A stretch of 64,000 bases of DNA from Cystobacter ferrugineus (GCF_001887355.1 NZ_MPIN01000006.1:496001-560000); one strand, 5' to 3'; positions 27,269-40,054 are shown, counted from the stretch's first letter. Made by a program: numbers and translations. The notes: generated by a model from the letters alone, not told the origin.

Positions 27269-27808
27269 ATGAGCCCATCCCATCAACGGACCTTCATCGT
27301 TCACGTCGAGGATCGCCCTGGCGTCCTCAACCGTGTCATCTCGCTCTTCAGGCGCCGCGCCTACAACATCGACTCGCTCACGGTGGCACGCACCGAGCGC
27401 CCCGCCATCTCGCGCATCACCCTGGTGGTGGTGGTGGATGACCGCGAGGCGCGTCTGCTGGAAGCCAATCTCTACAAGCTCATCAACGTCCTCTACGTGG
27501 AGGACGTCACGCACCAGGGCCCGCTGGTCCGCGAGCTGGCCCTCATCAAGGTGAAAGCCACCGAGGAGACCCGCTCGCAGCTCCTGCAGGTCTGCGACGT
27601 ATTCCGCGCGCGCGCCATCGATGTGACGCCCTCGGCGCTGGTGGTGGAGCTCACCGGAACGCCGGACAAGATCGACGGGCTCATCGAGGTACTACGCCCC
27701 TCCGGAATCATCGAGCTGGTGCGCACCGGCGCCGTCGCGATGGAGAGGGGGGCCCGGTCTCCCCTCGCGGGCGTGCTGGATGTGGAGCCCCCGGAACAGG
27801 CGGCTTAG
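27269..27808 (+). CDS. ilvN: acetolactate synthase small (regulatory) subunit
   Basis: 179 residues, typical length. It has an N-terminal ACT domain (F-I-V-H-V-E-D-R-P-G-V-L-N-R-V) that binds valine for feedback control of IlvB, and a conserved C-terminal half. A GAGGAG site precedes the ATG at 27269. It lies 12 bp after ilvB, so the two subunits are made together. Confidence 0.94.
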   Translation: MSPSHQRTFIVHVEDRPGVLNRVISLFRRRAYNIDSLTVARTERPAISRITLVVVVDDREARLLEANLYKLINVLYVEDVTHQGPLVRELALIKVKATEETRSQLLQVCDVFRARAIDVTPSALVVELTGTPDKIDGLIEVLRPSGIIELVRTGAVAMERGARSPLAGVLDVEPPEQAA

Positions 27809-27896
27809 GCGAACCCTGACATTGGCAACTCCGTAGCTCCCTCCGCTCCCGAAGCGCGAGGAAGAACCCCTCGTATTACCCAAAGAGGCAGCACGC

Positions 27897-28817
27897 ATGG
27901 ACTGCAAGTACATCTGGACGAACGGGAAGCTGGTGGCCGCCGCCGAGGCGCAGATGAATTTCCTCACGCCCGCCACGCACTACGGCATGGCGGTGTTCGA
28001 GGGCATCCGCTGCTACCGGACGGCGAAGGGGCCCGCGATCTTCCGTCTTCGTGAGCACATCGAGCGGCTCCACAGGTCCGCGACGATCCTCGGCTGGCGT
28101 GAGCTGCCCTTCAGCGTGGGACAGCTCATCGAGGCCTGCCAGGAGACGGTCCGGGCCAATGGCCATGAGGAATGCTACATCCGCCCGCTCCTCTACCTCG
28201 GTGGCGGAGGGTGGAACCTCAACATCGACAACGGCCAGGCGCACGTGGGCATCGCCGTGTGGTCCTGGAACGCCTACCTCGGTGCGGAGGCCGCTGAAAA
28301 GGGAGTGCGCGCCAACGTCTCCTCGTTCACCCGTCACCACCCCAACGTGGTGATGACCAAGTCGAAGGTCGCGGGGAACTATCCCAACTCGGTGCTCGCC
28401 AAGACGGAGTCGGTCCGCCTGGGGTTCGACGAGGCGATCATGCTGGACACGCAGGGCATGGTGGCCGAGTGCACCGGCGAGAACATCTTCATCGTCCGGG
28501 GCAACCGGGTGATGACGCCGCCCGAGGGGCAGATCCTCGAGGGCATCACCCGGGACACGGTGATGATCCTCGCCCGAGAGATGGGCCTGGAGGTCAGCGC
28601 CCAGCCCATCTCGCGAGATCAGCTCTACACGGCCGACGAGGTCTTCGTCACCGGAACGGCCGCCGAGGTCATCGGCCTGCGGGAGATCGACTTCCGCACC
28701 ATCGGAAGCGGCCGCACCGGCCCCATCACCCAGAAGATTCAACAGGCCTATCACGCGGCCGTCCGTGGCGAGCTGCCACGCGCCGCGGAGTGGTTGACCT
28801 ACGTACCCGGCAGGTAG
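27897..28817 (+). CDS. ilvE: branched-chain amino acid aminotransferase
   Basis: 306 residues, class IV PLP aminotransferase. It performs the last step to Val, Leu and Ile. Seen: Y-G-M-A-V-F-E-G-I-R near the start, a PLP lysine in the M-T-K-S-K-V-A-G-N-Y region, and the conserved E-C-T-G-E-N-I-F-I-V and T-G-T-A-A-E-V motifs. Preceded by AGAGG. It sits 88 bp after ilvN in the same direction. Confidence 0.94.
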   Translation: MDCKYIWTNGKLVAAAEAQMNFLTPATHYGMAVFEGIRCYRTAKGPAIFRLREHIERLHRSATILGWRELPFSVGQLIEACQETVRANGHEECYIRPLLYLGGGGWNLNIDNGQAHVGIAVWSWNAYLGAEAAEKGVRANVSSFTRHHPNVVMTKSKVAGNYPNSVLAKTESVRLGFDEAIMLDTQGMVAECTGENIFIVRGNRVMTPPEGQILEGITRDTVMILAREMGLEVSAQPISRDQLYTADEVFVTGTAAEVIGLREIDFRTIGSGRTGPITQKIQQAYHAAVRGELPRAAEWLTYVPGR

Positions 28818-28850
28818 CGGTCCCCCGAACACAGGAGAAGAGGCGAACGG

Positions 28851-30431
28851 ATGAGTACGGAGAGCACGAAGGAGCGCGTCATCATCTTCGACACCACCCT
28901 GCGCGACGGCGAGCAGTCGCCCGGCGCCAGCATGAACGTGGCGCAGAAGCTACAGGTGGCACTCGCGCTTCGAGACCTCGGGGTGGACATCATCGAGCTT
29001 GGATTTCCGGTCGCTTCGCAAGGGGACTTCGAGGCCGTCGCCACCGTGGCCGGGCGGGTCGAGGGCCCCACGCTGTGCGCCCTGGCCCGTGCCAACCGGG
29101 AGGACATCGATCGCACGTGGGAAGCCCTTCGCGCGGCCGAGCGCCGGCGCCTCCACGTCTTCCTCGCCACCAGTCCGCTCCACCGCGAGTTCAAGCTGAA
29201 GATGAGCCAGGAGGAGGTCGTCCGGCGCGCCGTGGAGGCCGTGAGCTACGCGCGCGAGCGCTTCGAGGACGTGCAGTTCTCCGCCGAGGACGCGGGACGC
29301 ACCGAGCCCGAGTTCCTCGCCGAGGTGGTGGAGCGCGTCATCGAGGCCGGCGCCACCACGGTCAACATTCCGGACACGGTGGGCTACACGATGCCCGCCC
29401 AGTTCTCCTCCCTCATCGCGTACCTGCGGCGCCACGTACGTGGCATCGAGCGCGTCGTGCTGAGCGTCCACTGCCACAACGACCTCGGGCTGGCGGTGGC
29501 CAACAGCCTGGCCGCGGTGGTGGAAGGCGCGCGACAGGTGGAGTGCACCATCAATGGCATCGGCGAGCGTGCGGGCAACTGTGCCCTGGAGGAGGTGGTG
29601 ATGGCCCTGCGCACGCGCCATGACTTCTTCGGGGTGCGGACCGCCATCCGCACCGAGCGCCTCTATCCCACCAGCCGGTTGCTCTCCAACGTCACGGGCC
29701 TGCAGGTCCAGCGCAACAAGGCGGTGGTGGGGCAGAACGCCTTCGCCCACGAGGCGGGCATCCATCAGCACGGCGTGCTGATGCACCGGGGCACCTACGA
29801 GATCATGCGGGCCGAGGACGTGGGCTTCACGGGCAACAGCCTGGTGCTGGGCAAGCACAGCGGCCGCCACGTGCTGCGCCAGCGGGTGAAGGAGCTCGGC
29901 TACGAGCTCGACGGCCCGCAGATCGACAAGCTGTTCGAGGAGTTCAAGCGGTTGGCGGATCACAAGAAGGAGGTCTTCGACGCGGACCTGGAGGCCCTCA
30001 TCCAGGGGTTCATCGGCCCTCGGGAGCAGCCGGCCTGGAAGCTGGAGACGCTGAGCTGTGTCTCCGGGGTGGGCACCGTCCCCTCGGCCACCGTCTGCCT
30101 CGAGCACTCCGATGGGCGCCGGGTGCGCGATGCCGCGTGCGGCGATGGGCCCGTGGACGCCGTCTTCAAGGCCGTCGAGCGCATCACCGGCCAGCAGGTC
30201 CGCCTGTGCCGCTACCAGGTGACGAGCGTCACCGACGGCGAGGATGCCCAGGGGCATGTCGACCTGGAGGTGGAATCAGGCACCCGTCGCTTCCGCGGCC
30301 GGGCCGTGAGCACCGACATCATCGTCGCGAGCGCCCGGGCCCTGCTCGAAGCCCTCAACCGGGCGGCCAACACCACCACCCCCCTCCCCGTTTCCAGCCA
30401 CGACGTCCCCTCCATGGAAGTGAGCGCGTGA
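28851..30431 (+). CDS. leuA: 2-isopropylmalate synthase
   Basis: 526 residues. Condenses acetyl-CoA with 2-ketoisovalerate, the first step specific to leucine. HMGL-like TIM barrel with [13 protein letters not shown] and the metal-binding H-C-H-N-D-L-G-L-A. The C-terminal LeuA dimerisation domain (from about residue 385) holds the leucine feedback site. The length fits the LeuA type 1 family. It stops one base before leuC starts. Confidence 0.95.
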   Translation: MSTESTKERVIIFDTTLRDGEQSPGASMNVAQKLQVALALRDLGVDIIELGFPVASQGDFEAVATVAGRVEGPTLCALARANREDIDRTWEALRAAERRRLHVFLATSPLHREFKLKMSQEEVVRRAVEAVSYARERFEDVQFSAEDAGRTEPEFLAEVVERVIEAGATTVNIPDTVGYTMPAQFSSLIAYLRRHVRGIERVVLSVHCHNDLGLAVANSLAAVVEGARQVECTINGIGERAGNCALEEVVMALRTRHDFFGVRTAIRTERLYPTSRLLSNVTGLQVQRNKAVVGQNAFAHEAGIHQHGVLMHRGTYEIMRAEDVGFTGNSLVLGKHSGRHVLRQRVKELGYELDGPQIDKLFEEFKRLADHKKEVFDADLEALIQGFIGPREQPAWKLETLSCVSGVGTVPSATVCLEHSDGRRVRDAACGDGPVDAVFKAVERITGQQVRLCRYQVTSVTDGEDAQGHVDLEVESGTRRFRGRAVSTDIIVASARALLEALNRAANTTTPLPVSSHDVPSMEVSA

Positions 30432-30432
30432 C

Positions 30433-31863
30433 ATGAACCCTCCTGGACCCCGAAACCTGTTCCAGAAGATCTGGGAGTCCCACCTCGTCCAGCCGGAGAC
30501 GGCCGAGACCCCCGCGGTCCTCTACGTGGATCTCCACCTGGTGCACGAGGTGACCTCCCCCCAGGCCTTCAGCCTGCTGCGCGAGCGGGGCCTGCGCGTG
30601 CGGCGGCCCGAGCGGACCGTCGCCACCATGGACCACTCCACCCCGACCCTCCCGAGGGACGGGCAAGGGCGCTTCCCCGTGGCGGACGCGGAGGCGGCGG
30701 CGCAGCTCTCCCAGTTGGAGGACAATTGCCGCGAGTTCGGCGTGGAGCTGCACGCGCTGGGCACCGAGCGGCAGGGCATCGTCCACGTCATCGGGCCCGA
30801 GCTCGGCCTGACGCTGCCCGGCTCCACCATCGTGTGTGGCGACAGCCACACCAGCACTCACGGTGCCTTCGGCGCGCTGGCCTTCGGCATCGGCACCAGC
30901 GAGGTGGGGCATGTCCTGGCCACCCAGTGCCTGCTGCAGCGCCGGCCGAAGACGATGGAGGTTCGCGTGGAGGGCCGCCTCCGCCCGGGCGTGAGCGCCA
31001 AGGACATCATCCTGGGCATCATCGCCAAGATCGGGGTGGGAGGTGGCACGGGACACGTGATCGAGTACACGGGAAGCGTCATCCGCGGCCTCTCCATGGA
31101 AGAGCGGATGACGGTGTGCAACATGTCCATCGAGGCCGGCGCGCGCGCGGGTCTCATCGCCCCGGACGACACCACCTTCGAGTACCTCGCCCGCCGCCCG
31201 CGCGCTCCCCGAGGAGAGGCATGGGACAGGGCGGTGGCGCACTGGCGCACGCTGCCAACGGATCCGGGCGCCACCCATGACGCGGCGGTGACGCTGGATG
31301 CCGACGCGCTCGAGCCGATGCTCACGTACGGGACCCATCCCGGCATGGGGATTCCCGTCACCGGTACCGTGCCCGCGCCCCACCAACTGACGGATGCGAG
31401 CGCCCGCGACTCGCTGGAGCGCGCGCTGCGCTACATGGGGCTGACGCCGGGACAACGCCTGATCGGCCAGCCCATCGACGTGGTGTTCATCGGAAGCTGC
31501 ACCAACTCGCGGCTGTCGGATCTGCGTGCCGCGGCCCATGTCCTGCGTGGACGCAAGGTGGACTCCCGCGTGCGCACGCTCGTGGTGCCAGGCTCCCAGG
31601 AGATCAAACGGGCGGCGGAATCCGAGGGGCTGCACGACATCTTCCGCGAGGCGGGCGCGGAATGGCGGGAGCCCGGCTGCTCGATGTGCATCGCCATGAA
31701 CGGGGATCAGGCGAAGCCCGGTCAGTACGTGGTGAGCACCAGCAATCGCAACTTCGAGGGGCGGCAGGGCAAGGGAAGCCGGACCTTCCTGGCCAGTCCC
31801 CTGACCGCCGCCGCCGCCGCCGTCACCGGCGAGGTCACCGATCCCCGCGAGCTCTTGAGGTGA
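30433..31863 (+). CDS. leuC: 3-isopropylmalate dehydratase large subunit
   Basis: 476 residues, aconitase family. With LeuD it isomerises 2- to 3-isopropylmalate. The three [4Fe-4S] cysteines are in the [17 protein letters not shown] and P-G-C-S-M-C regions. Starts two bases after the leuA stop codon; leuD follows after 5 bp. Confidence 0.95.
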   Translation: MNPPGPRNLFQKIWESHLVQPETAETPAVLYVDLHLVHEVTSPQAFSLLRERGLRVRRPERTVATMDHSTPTLPRDGQGRFPVADAEAAAQLSQLEDNCREFGVELHALGTERQGIVHVIGPELGLTLPGSTIVCGDSHTSTHGAFGALAFGIGTSEVGHVLATQCLLQRRPKTMEVRVEGRLRPGVSAKDIILGIIAKIGVGGGTGHVIEYTGSVIRGLSMEERMTVCNMSIEAGARAGLIAPDDTTFEYLARRPRAPRGEAWDRAVAHWRTLPTDPGATHDAAVTLDADALEPMLTYGTHPGMGIPVTGTVPAPHQLTDASARDSLERALRYMGLTPGQRLIGQPIDVVFIGSCTNSRLSDLRAAAHVLRGRKVDSRVRTLVVPGSQEIKRAAESEGLHDIFREAGAEWREPGCSMCIAMNGDQAKPGQYVVSTSNRNFEGRQGKGSRTFLASPLTAAAAAVTGEVTDPRELLR

Positions 31864-31868
31864 ATCCC

Positions 31869-32444
31869 ATGGAACCGTTCCGCACGCTGCGCTCGCGCAC
31901 CGTCGTCCTGGCGCGGCAGAACATCGACACCGATCAGATCATCCCCGCCCGTTTCCTGAAGATCACCCACCGCGCCGGCCTGGGCCGCTGGCTCTTCGCG
32001 GACTGGCGCTACCAGCCCGACGGCAGCCCCCGGCCGGACTTCATCCTCGAGCAGCCGGAGGCCCGGGGCGCCCGGGTGCTGGTCGCGGGTGACAACTTCG
32101 GCTGCGGCTCCTCGCGCGAGCACGCCCCGTGGGCCCTGGTGGATTGGGGCTTCCGCGCGGTCATCAGCTCGTCCATCGCGGACATCTTCTCCAACAACGC
32201 GGTCAAGAACGGTCTGCTGCCGGTGCGGGTCGACGCCGGGTTCCACGGCCGCCTGCTGGCCGAACCGGGCGCGGAGGTCACCATCGACCTGGAGCACTGC
32301 GCGGTGCGGCTCGCGGATGGAACGGAGGCGACCTTCCCGCTGGATCCGTTCGCCCGCTACTGCCTGATGAACGGCGTGGACGAGCTGGGGTTCCTGCTCG
32401 GCCAGCAAGAGGCCATCACCCGCTTCGAGGAGGCCCGTCCATGA
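31869..32444 (+). CDS. leuD: 3-isopropylmalate dehydratase small subunit
   Basis: 191 residues. Swivel-domain partner of LeuC, with [11 protein letters not shown] and the substrate loop [13 protein letters not shown]. The start M-E-P-F-R-T-L at 31869 is 5 bp past the leuC stop. The stop overlaps the leuB start by 4 nt (ATGA), showing translational coupling. Confidence 0.95.
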   Translation: MEPFRTLRSRTVVLARQNIDTDQIIPARFLKITHRAGLGRWLFADWRYQPDGSPRPDFILEQPEARGARVLVAGDNFGCGSSREHAPWALVDWGFRAVISSSIADIFSNNAVKNGLLPVRVDAGFHGRLLAEPGAEVTIDLEHCAVRLADGTEATFPLDPFARYCLMNGVDELGFLLGQQEAITRFEEARP

Positions 32445-33511
32445 AAGCGCTCATCGCGGTTCTTCCGGGAGATGGAATCGGACCCGAGGTGGTGGAACAG
32501 GGGACTCGCCTGCTGAAGACGGTGGCGGAGCGCTTCGGCCACTCCTTCGAGCTGGTGGAGGCGCCCATGGGAGGCGTGGCCATCGACCGCACCGGTGCGC
32601 CGCTGCCTCCGGAGACGCTCGCCCTCTGCCAGCGGGCGGACGCGGTGCTGCTGGGCGCCGTGGGAGGGCCGAAGTGGGACCCGCCCGCGAAGGTGCGTCC
32701 GGAGCAGGGGCTGCTCGCGTTACGCAAGGAGCTGGGCCTCTACGCCAACCTGCGGCCCGTGGCGCCCTTCCCTGCCCTCCATGACACCTCCACGCTCAAG
32801 CCCGAGGTGCTGCGCGGAGTGGATCTGCTGGTGGTGCGTGAGCTCACGGGTGGCATCTACTTCGGCGAGAAGCGCCGCGAGGAGGATCGGGCCTTCGATG
32901 CCTGTGTCTACACGGTGGACGAGGTGGTGCGGGTGGTTCGAGCCGCCGCCTCCCTCGCGCGGGCCCGCCGCAAGCGGCTCACCTCGGTGGACAAGGCCAA
33001 CGTGCTGGAGACCTCGCGGCTGTGGCGCTCGGTGACCGAACGGGTCATCCGCGAGGAGTTCCCGGACATCGAGCTGAAACACATGCTGGTGGACGCCTGT
33101 GCCATGCATCTCATCAAACGCCCCGCGGACTTCGACGTCATCGTCACGGAGAACATGTTCGGCGACATCCTCACGGACGAGGCGGCCATGCTCTCGGGTT
33201 CCATCGGCATGCTGCCCTCGGCCTCGCTGGGCGCGAACCGGCGCGGGCTCTACGAGCCCATTCACGGCTCCGCTCCGGACATCGCCGGCCGCGCAGTGGC
33301 CAACCCCTATGGGACGCTGCTGAGCGTGGCCATGCTGCTGCGCCACTCGCTCGGGCTCGAGCAGGAGGCGCGCGCCGTGGAGAGCGCGGTGGCCTCCTCG
33401 CTCGATGCCGGTGTCCTCACCGCCGATCTCGTTCCCCCGGGCACCCGGCCCGTGGGAACCCAGGAGGCTGGCCGGGCCGTGCTCGACCGGCTCGGCGGGC
33501 CCGCGCGCTAG
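32441..33511 (+). CDS. leuB: 3-isopropylmalate dehydrogenase
   Basis: 356 residues. NAD-dependent oxidative decarboxylation of 3-isopropylmalate. Seen: [10 protein letters not shown] at the N-terminus, the [10 protein letters not shown] substrate loop, and [12 protein letters not shown] near the NAD site. Overlaps leuD by 4 nt. Confidence 0.95.
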   Translation: MKALIAVLPGDGIGPEVVEQGTRLLKTVAERFGHSFELVEAPMGGVAIDRTGAPLPPETLALCQRADAVLLGAVGGPKWDPPAKVRPEQGLLALRKELGLYANLRPVAPFPALHDTSTLKPEVLRGVDLLVVRELTGGIYFGEKRREEDRAFDACVYTVDEVVRVVRAAASLARARRKRLTSVDKANVLETSRLWRSVTERVIREEFPDIELKHMLVDACAMHLIKRPADFDVIVTENMFGDILTDEAAMLSGSIGMLPSASLGANRRGLYEPIHGSAPDIAGRAVANPYGTLLSVAMLLRHSLGLEQEARAVESAVASSLDAGVLTADLVPPGTRPVGTQEAGRAVLDRLGGPAR

Positions 33512-33548
33512 CACCTCCTTCTCCCTCACGGCTTTCCAGGAACCCCCC

Positions 33549-35288
<1,740 letters not shown>

Positions 35289-35334
35289 TCCCAAACCCCC
35301 ACCGCCTCATCCCCACCGCCTCAAGGATCGAACA

Positions 35335-36351
35335 ATGACCACCATCTATTACGACAAGGACGCCTCCCTCGAGCCCATTCACGCCCGCAAGGTCGCCATC
35401 ATCGGCTACGGGAGCCAGGGACATGCGCACGCCCTCAACCTCAAGGAATCCGGCGTGAAGGTGCGGGTGGGGTTGCATGCCGCCAGCCGCTCGCGCGCCA
35501 AGGCGGAAGCGGCGGGTCTCGAGGTGATGTCCGTCGCCGAGGCGGCCCAGTGGGCCGACCTCATCATGATCCTCGCTCCGGATCAGACCCAGAAGCAGAT
35601 CTACGACGCGGACATCGCGCCCCACCTCACCCGGGGCAAGGCCTTGTTCTTCGCCCACGGCTTCAACATCCACTACGGGCAGATCCGCCCTCCGGCGGAT
35701 GTGGACGTGGCGCTCATTGCCCCGAAGTCACCCGGACACATGGTGCGTCGCCTCTACCAGGACGGCAGGGGAACTCCCGCGCTCATCGCGGTGCACCAGG
35801 ACGCCACGGGCAAGGCCAAGGCGCTGGGCATGTCCTATGCGCGCGCCATCGGCACGACACGTGCGGGCTTGCTGGAAACCACGTTCAAGGAAGAGACCGA
35901 GACGGATCTCTTCGGTGAGCAGGCAGTGATCTGCGGAGGTGTCACCGCCCTCGTCCAGGCCGGCTTCGACACGCTGGTGGAAGCGGGCTACCAGCCCGAT
36001 ATCGCCTACTTCGAGTGCCTGCATGAGCTCAAGCTCATCGTGGACATGATGTACGAGGGCGGCATGGGCTGGATGCGCCACTCCATCAGCGACACCGCCG
36101 AGTACGGCGACTACACGCGCGGACCGCGCCTCATCAACGACTCGGTGCGCGCGGAGATGCGAAAGGTCCTCAAGGAGGTCCAGACCGGCGTCTTCGCCCG
36201 CGAGTGGATCCTCGAGAACCAGGCCGGCCGCCCGGTGTTCGACAAGTTGCGCGAGCAGGGCCGCGAGCATCCCATCGAGGATGTGGGCCGGCGCCTGCGC
36301 GAGATGATGTCCTGGATTCGTGAGTCCAAGAAGGACTCGAGCGAGCGCTGA
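35335..36351 (+). CDS. ilvC: ketol-acid reductoisomerase
   Basis: 338 residues, the short class I type. NADPH-binding [13 protein letters not shown] near residue 25, and metal-binding acids in the [13 protein letters not shown] region. Converts acetolactate to dihydroxyisovalerate. Last gene of the operon, 46 bp after ilvD. With it the cluster covers every step from pyruvate to Val and Leu; threonine deaminase (ilvA) is not here. Confidence 0.95.
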   Translation: MTTIYYDKDASLEPIHARKVAIIGYGSQGHAHALNLKESGVKVRVGLHAASRSRAKAEAAGLEVMSVAEAAQWADLIMILAPDQTQKQIYDADIAPHLTRGKALFFAHGFNIHYGQIRPPADVDVALIAPKSPGHMVRRLYQDGRGTPALIAVHQDATGKAKALGMSYARAIGTTRAGLLETTFKEETETDLFGEQAVICGGVTALVQAGFDTLVEAGYQPDIAYFECLHELKLIVDMMYEGGMGWMRHSISDTAEYGDYTRGPRLINDSVRAEMRKVLKEVQTGVFAREWILENQAGRPVFDKLREQGREHPIEDVGRRLREMMSWIRESKKDSSER

Positions 36352-36445
36352 AGCTGGCGGCGCCGGAGCACGGGAGAAGATGGGAGGCCGGTGGCGATAG
36401 CGGGTAACAGCGCGTCCTGGAACAGGCCCAGAATCGGGGTGGACC

Positions 36446-37717
36446 ATGCGTAGTGACGCACCACGGGTACGGTGGGTGGGATGGGTGCTCGCCATGGTGC
36501 TGTTCTCCACAGGATGTACGTCGCTGACGCCACCGCCCAGCCGTGGGATGAACCTGCGCTACACGCCGCGCGAGGCCGTGGCGCCATCGTCAGGCGAAGG
36601 GTCGAGCGCGAAGCCTCCGCTCGCCCTCGCCACCCTCCCCTCATCCCCGCATGCGCCCGAGGCACCGGGGCAGCCGCAACGTCGCGGTGGCTCCCGGGAA
36701 GCCGTCATGGCGGCAGGCCCTGGCGGCGCTGTGGAGTCCGCGTGGCGAAATGCCCTCGCGGCCCATCTGGCCTTTCGCGGTGCCGTTCTCGACATGTCCG
36801 GCTCCACACGCCGGCTCTCCGGCGAGTTCTCCAGACTCGCTGCCAGCACTCCTGGCATCGCCGGCAGGGCCTCCGGCCTCTTCGTCCGCTACGTCGACCA
36901 TGGAGTCCAGCAACTGCGGTGGCTGGATGCCGAACTCGCCGCCACCACCCGGTTGGCCAACGCCGCATCGGAGGTGAAGGACCCGGACATGCAACTCGCC
37001 CTGCTGCGCCTCGCCGGTCCACGTCTCGAGGCCGCCATGTTGGGCTCGCTCCTGCTCGCCGTCTGGCTCGACTTCCTCCACCTCACCGACGTCGCCCTCA
37101 AACAGCAGTTCTACAGCGTGGAGAGGCTTTTCGTGGACCTGGACCGCGTCCAGAAGATGCTCGAGCCCGCCATGACGGCGCTTTCCTCCGGGGAGTCAAG
37201 ACAGGTGGAGGCGGCGGCGAAAGACATCCCCATGCGGGTAGGCCATCTCACCCGCGAATTCGCGGCGACACGCGAGGCCATGCGCATGGGGGCGGAGAAG
37301 CTCCAGAAGATCCTGGTGCTCAAGGAGTCCATCGAGGCGCTCACCCTGCTCTCGGCGTTGAAGTTCTCTCTGCCCTCCCTGCCGCCATCGGCTCCCGCCT
37401 CGCTCGGACTGGCCCTGGCGATGGGAGGCGACGGCGTGAGGATGGGCACTCGCCTCATCGTGTCCGCCGAATGGGTGGAGATGATGCGCCAGTTGGTGCG
37501 GGCGGGCGTCCTCTCTCTTCCCGCCGTCGGCGCGGTCGTACGGATTCAGGCGGGCCAGGTGATGATGGCGCAGTCTCACGACGAGTTGCCCAAGGGCGTG
37601 CGCGACGCACTCGGTGACGGGCCCGAGGTACGAGGCATGCGTGTAACAAGCAGGACCGGGGCTGGCATGAACGAGCCACCGCGACACCACGTCCTGCCCA
37701 AGGAGTTCCGCGAGTGA
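36446..37717 (+). CDS. SitA-like polymorphic toxin lipoprotein, truncated by TGA
   Basis: 423 residues. Lipoprotein signal with lipobox F-S-T-G-C-T, a Pro-rich linker and a long helical central region with hydrophobic segments. It ends R-H-H-V-L-P-K-E-F-R-E and then TGA. The same frame continues without break to 37990 and encodes the rest of a DUF2380/SitA-type toxin domain, where Trp (TGG) would fit the TGA position. SitA toxins of myxobacteria are lipoproteins passed between cells by outer-membrane exchange. The family name rests on the lipobox plus the C-terminal H-H-x-x-P motif and is fairly but not fully certain. Without its tail the toxin is probably inactive. Confidence 0.72.
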   Translation: MRSDAPRVRWVGWVLAMVLFSTGCTSLTPPPSRGMNLRYTPREAVAPSSGEGSSAKPPLALATLPSSPHAPEAPGQPQRRGGSREAVMAAGPGGAVESAWRNALAAHLAFRGAVLDMSGSTRRLSGEFSRLAASTPGIAGRASGLFVRYVDHGVQQLRWLDAELAATTRLANAASEVKDPDMQLALLRLAGPRLEAAMLGSLLLAVWLDFLHLTDVALKQQFYSVERLFVDLDRVQKMLEPAMTALSSGESRQVEAAAKDIPMRVGHLTREFAATREAMRMGAEKLQKILVLKESIEALTLLSALKFSLPSLPPSAPASLGLALAMGGDGVRMGTRLIVSAEWVEMMRQLVRAGVLSLPAVGAVVRIQAGQVMMAQSHDELPKGVRDALGDGPEVRGMRVTSRTGAGMNEPPRHHVLPKEFRE

Positions 37718-37990
37718 TTCGAGAAGCGCGGCTTCACCGGGGAAATGGACATCGATCAGTTCTGCGTCGAGATGGAGCAGGCGCATCACGAAGCCATCCA
37801 TGGAGGTGGTGACTGGCGCCTGGGTCGCCAATGGCCCGGCGAATGGAACCGGATGATCATGAGGGCGCTGAGAAACGCCGAGGCCGATGCCGGCCGGATG
37901 TTGACGCGAAATGAGATCCTGGACATCGTCGTGGCGACGATGAAGCGCGACAGAATCCCGGTGAACTTCACTCCCTGGAGTGGGCGATGA
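37718..37990 (+). pseudogene. cut-off C-terminal toxin domain of the SitA-like gene
   Basis: In frame with the lipoprotein and starting right after its TGA: F-E-K-R-G-F ... D-I-D-Q-F-C-V-E-M-E-Q-A-H-H-E-A-I-H-G-G-G-D-W then G-E-W-N-R-M-I-M. The H-H-x-x-P upstream of the stop plus H-x-x-x-I-H here look like an HNH-type nuclease core, split by the nonsense codon. The first internal ATG is at 37745, with no good ribosome site. Its stop overlaps the next gene's start by 4 nt, which shows that the original full-length gene (36446-37990, 514 residues) was coupled to that gene. Confidence 0.7.
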
Positions 37991-38457
37991 GCGGGGCTCA
38001 TCCTTGGGAGGGCAATTGGAAGGTCCGTCTCCATGAGCGAGTTCGCGAGCGTGGTTATGAATCGCTCACCTCATTCGCCGAGGCGCGTCCCACCGCCTCG
38101 TTGGTGGCGCTCGCCGAGGAACTCGGCGAGGATGACATCACCGGCGTGCAGGTATTCAGTGGGCTGGTAGCCGAAGCAGAGCGGAGCAAGCGGCTCACGC
38201 GCTTGGTGCGCGGACAGTTCGTGCGCGAATTGTACGAGGCACTCCCTGATGGATGGCCGACTGTAATGGACGACGCGAACCGTTTCAAGGTCGCCAAGGC
38301 ACTCGGCATGTGGTCTGCCTACACTCCAGCAACCCATGAGGATCGCGTCGATCAGGTCAGGGCAGCACTCCGTGCCTCACCTCCGCCACCCGGCTGGCGA
38401 CCACTCGGACCCGACGACGAACTGCTGCTCACGCTCCTGCCTGACGAGGAAGTCTGA
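37987..38457 (+). CDS. probable immunity protein for the SitA-like toxin
   Basis: 156 residues, acidic (Glu/Asp-rich, ends L-L-P-D-E-E-V), no signal peptide, no family I can name with confidence. It overlaps the end of the intact toxin frame by 4 nt, the usual layout for toxin-immunity pairs. Conserved-looking features are W-K-V-R-L-H-E-R-V-R-E-R-G and the N-R-F-K-V-A-K-A-L-G region. It lacks the double C-x-x-C-G motif of SitI6-type immunity proteins. Role inferred from position and acidity. Confidence 0.6.
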   Translation: MSGAHPWEGNWKVRLHERVRERGYESLTSFAEARPTASLVALAEELGEDDITGVQVFSGLVAEAERSKRLTRLVRGQFVRELYEALPDGWPTVMDDANRFKVAKALGMWSAYTPATHEDRVDQVRAALRASPPPPGWRPLGPDDELLLTLLPDEEV

Positions 38458-38725
38458 ACATCACCTCTGGAAGGCGCGTCTGACGAGGCGCGGTCGAGCC
38501 AGGCCATCGCGGCGGGACGTGCTACTGGGGGTGACTACACGCGAAGACCACGCCTCAGCACCATGAGGGCGCGGCAAAGGGCTCGGGGTGAGCAAGCAGG
38601 AATGAGGCGATGGCCGACGGCGACTGTTGGCTCACGGAAGGGCTCGCTAGAATGAAGGCCAGGAGCCCCCGCCGCCCAAGGCCCGGTCCCGAGCTCCTGT
38701 GCCCCCCATTCGGAGTCTGCTGCTC

Positions 38726-40054
38726 ATGGATCGTAGAGATTTCCTTCGCACCGGCCTCGCGCTCGGCGGTGCCGCGCTCGCTTCCACGACCAACTGTGCC
38801 ACGGTCGATACCGCCGCCCCCTCCCCTGCTCCCCAGGCCGCCACGACGCCTCCCGCCCCCGACTCGTGGGAGGCGTTTCGCGCCGAGTTCGAGCTGACCC
38901 ACGACGACATCCACCTGAGCCACTTCCTGCTCCCGCCTCACCACCGCTCGGTGCGCGAGGCCATCGAACTGTACCGCAAGGCCCTCGATGCCAATCCCCT
39001 GAGGGCGCTCAAGCAATACTCGCCCACGGCCGAAGCCGAGGTCTCCCGCGCCGCCGCCGCCTACCTCGACGTGAAGCCCGAGGAGCTGGCGCTCACCGAC
39101 AGCACCACCATGGGCCTGGGGCTCGTCTACGCGGGGCTGCGGCTGCGCGAGGGCGAGGAAATCCTCACCAGCACCCAGGAGCACTACGCGACGGACCAAT
39201 CGCTGACGCTGCGGGCCGAGCGCACGGGCGCGGTGGTGCGGCGCGTGCCCTTCTACACGGACCCCGAGAAGCTCACCGAGGAAGCCGCGGTGGGGGGAAT
39301 GATGCAAGCCATGACGCCCAGGACGCGCTACGTCGCGGTGACGTGGGTGTACTCGGTGTCGGGGGTGAAGTACCCCGTGAGGGCGTTGGCGGACGCGCTG
39401 GCGAAGGTGAACGCGGACCGGAGCGAGGAGGAACGCATCCTGCTGTGCGTGGATGGGGTGCACGGGCTGGGCGCCGAGGTGGAGACGATTCCGCAGCTTG
39501 GCTGTGACTTCTTCATCTCGGGCTGCCACAAGTGGATGTTCGGCCCGCGAGGCACGGGCTTCATCTGGGGCCGGCCGTCCGCGTGGCAGCGGCTGGTGCC
39601 CACCATTCCCACGTTCTACTCGCCCGCGGTGCGCATCTGGGCGAAGGATGACCCCCCGAGCGCGCTGCCCCCGGGGCCGTTGGTGACGCCCGGAGGCTTC
39701 CACTCCTTCGAGCATCGCTGGGCGCTGAACAAGGCCTTCGAGCTGCACCAGCGGATGGGGCGCGAGCGGGTGACGGCGCGGGTGCACGAGCTCAACCGCT
39801 ACCTCAAGGAGGAGCTGGGGAAGATGCCGCACGTGCGGGTGCGCACGCCCCTGAGTGATTCGCTCTCGGCGGGCATCACCTGCTTCGAGGTCCCCGCGCT
39901 CAAGCCCGCGGAGGTGGTCAAGCGCCTGGAGCAGAAGCGCATCATCACCACGGTGTCGCACTACGTGACGCGCTACGTGCGCGCCGCGCCCGGACTGCTC
40001 AACTCGCACGAGGACGTCGAGGCGCTGCTGCGCGAGGTTCGCGCGATGGCGTGA
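38726..40054 (+). CDS. Tat-exported class V aminotransferase (PLP)
   Basis: 442 residues. It opens with a Tat signal (D-R-R-D-F-L-R-T-G-L-A-L-G-G-A-A-L) followed by T-T-N-C-A, a possible lipobox. The main body is a class V aminotransferase/cysteine-desulfurase-like fold with the PLP lysine in S-G-C-H-K-W-M-F-G-P-R-G-T-G and the aspartate in C-V-D-G-V-H-G-L-G. Export through Tat fits a protein that folds with its cofactor in the cytoplasm. The substrate cannot be predicted. Start at 38726 chosen because the signal begins there. It stands alone, 268 bp past the immunity gene; I see nothing in that gap. Confidence 0.82.
   Translation: MDRRDFLRTGLALGGAALASTTNCATVDTAAPSPAPQAATTPPAPDSWEAFRAEFELTHDDIHLSHFLLPPHHRSVREAIELYRKALDANPLRALKQYSPTAEAEVSRAAAAYLDVKPEELALTDSTTMGLGLVYAGLRLREGEEILTSTQEHYATDQSLTLRAERTGAVVRRVPFYTDPEKLTEEAAVGGMMQAMTPRTRYVAVTWVYSVSGVKYPVRALADALAKVNADRSEEERILLCVDGVHGLGAEVETIPQLGCDFFISGCHKWMFGPRGTGFIWGRPSAWQRLVPTIPTFYSPAVRIWAKDDPPSALPPGPLVTPGGFHSFEHRWALNKAFELHQRMGRERVTARVHELNRYLKEELGKMPHVRVRTPLSDSLSAGITCFEVPALKPAEVVKRLEQKRIITTVSHYVTRYVRAAPGLLNSHEDVEALLREVRAMA

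Noticed and set aside
36404-36420. GGGTAACA upstream of the SitA-like gene
   Set aside because: CGTC follows after only 3 nt and not after 14 nt, so it does not fit the ECF element.
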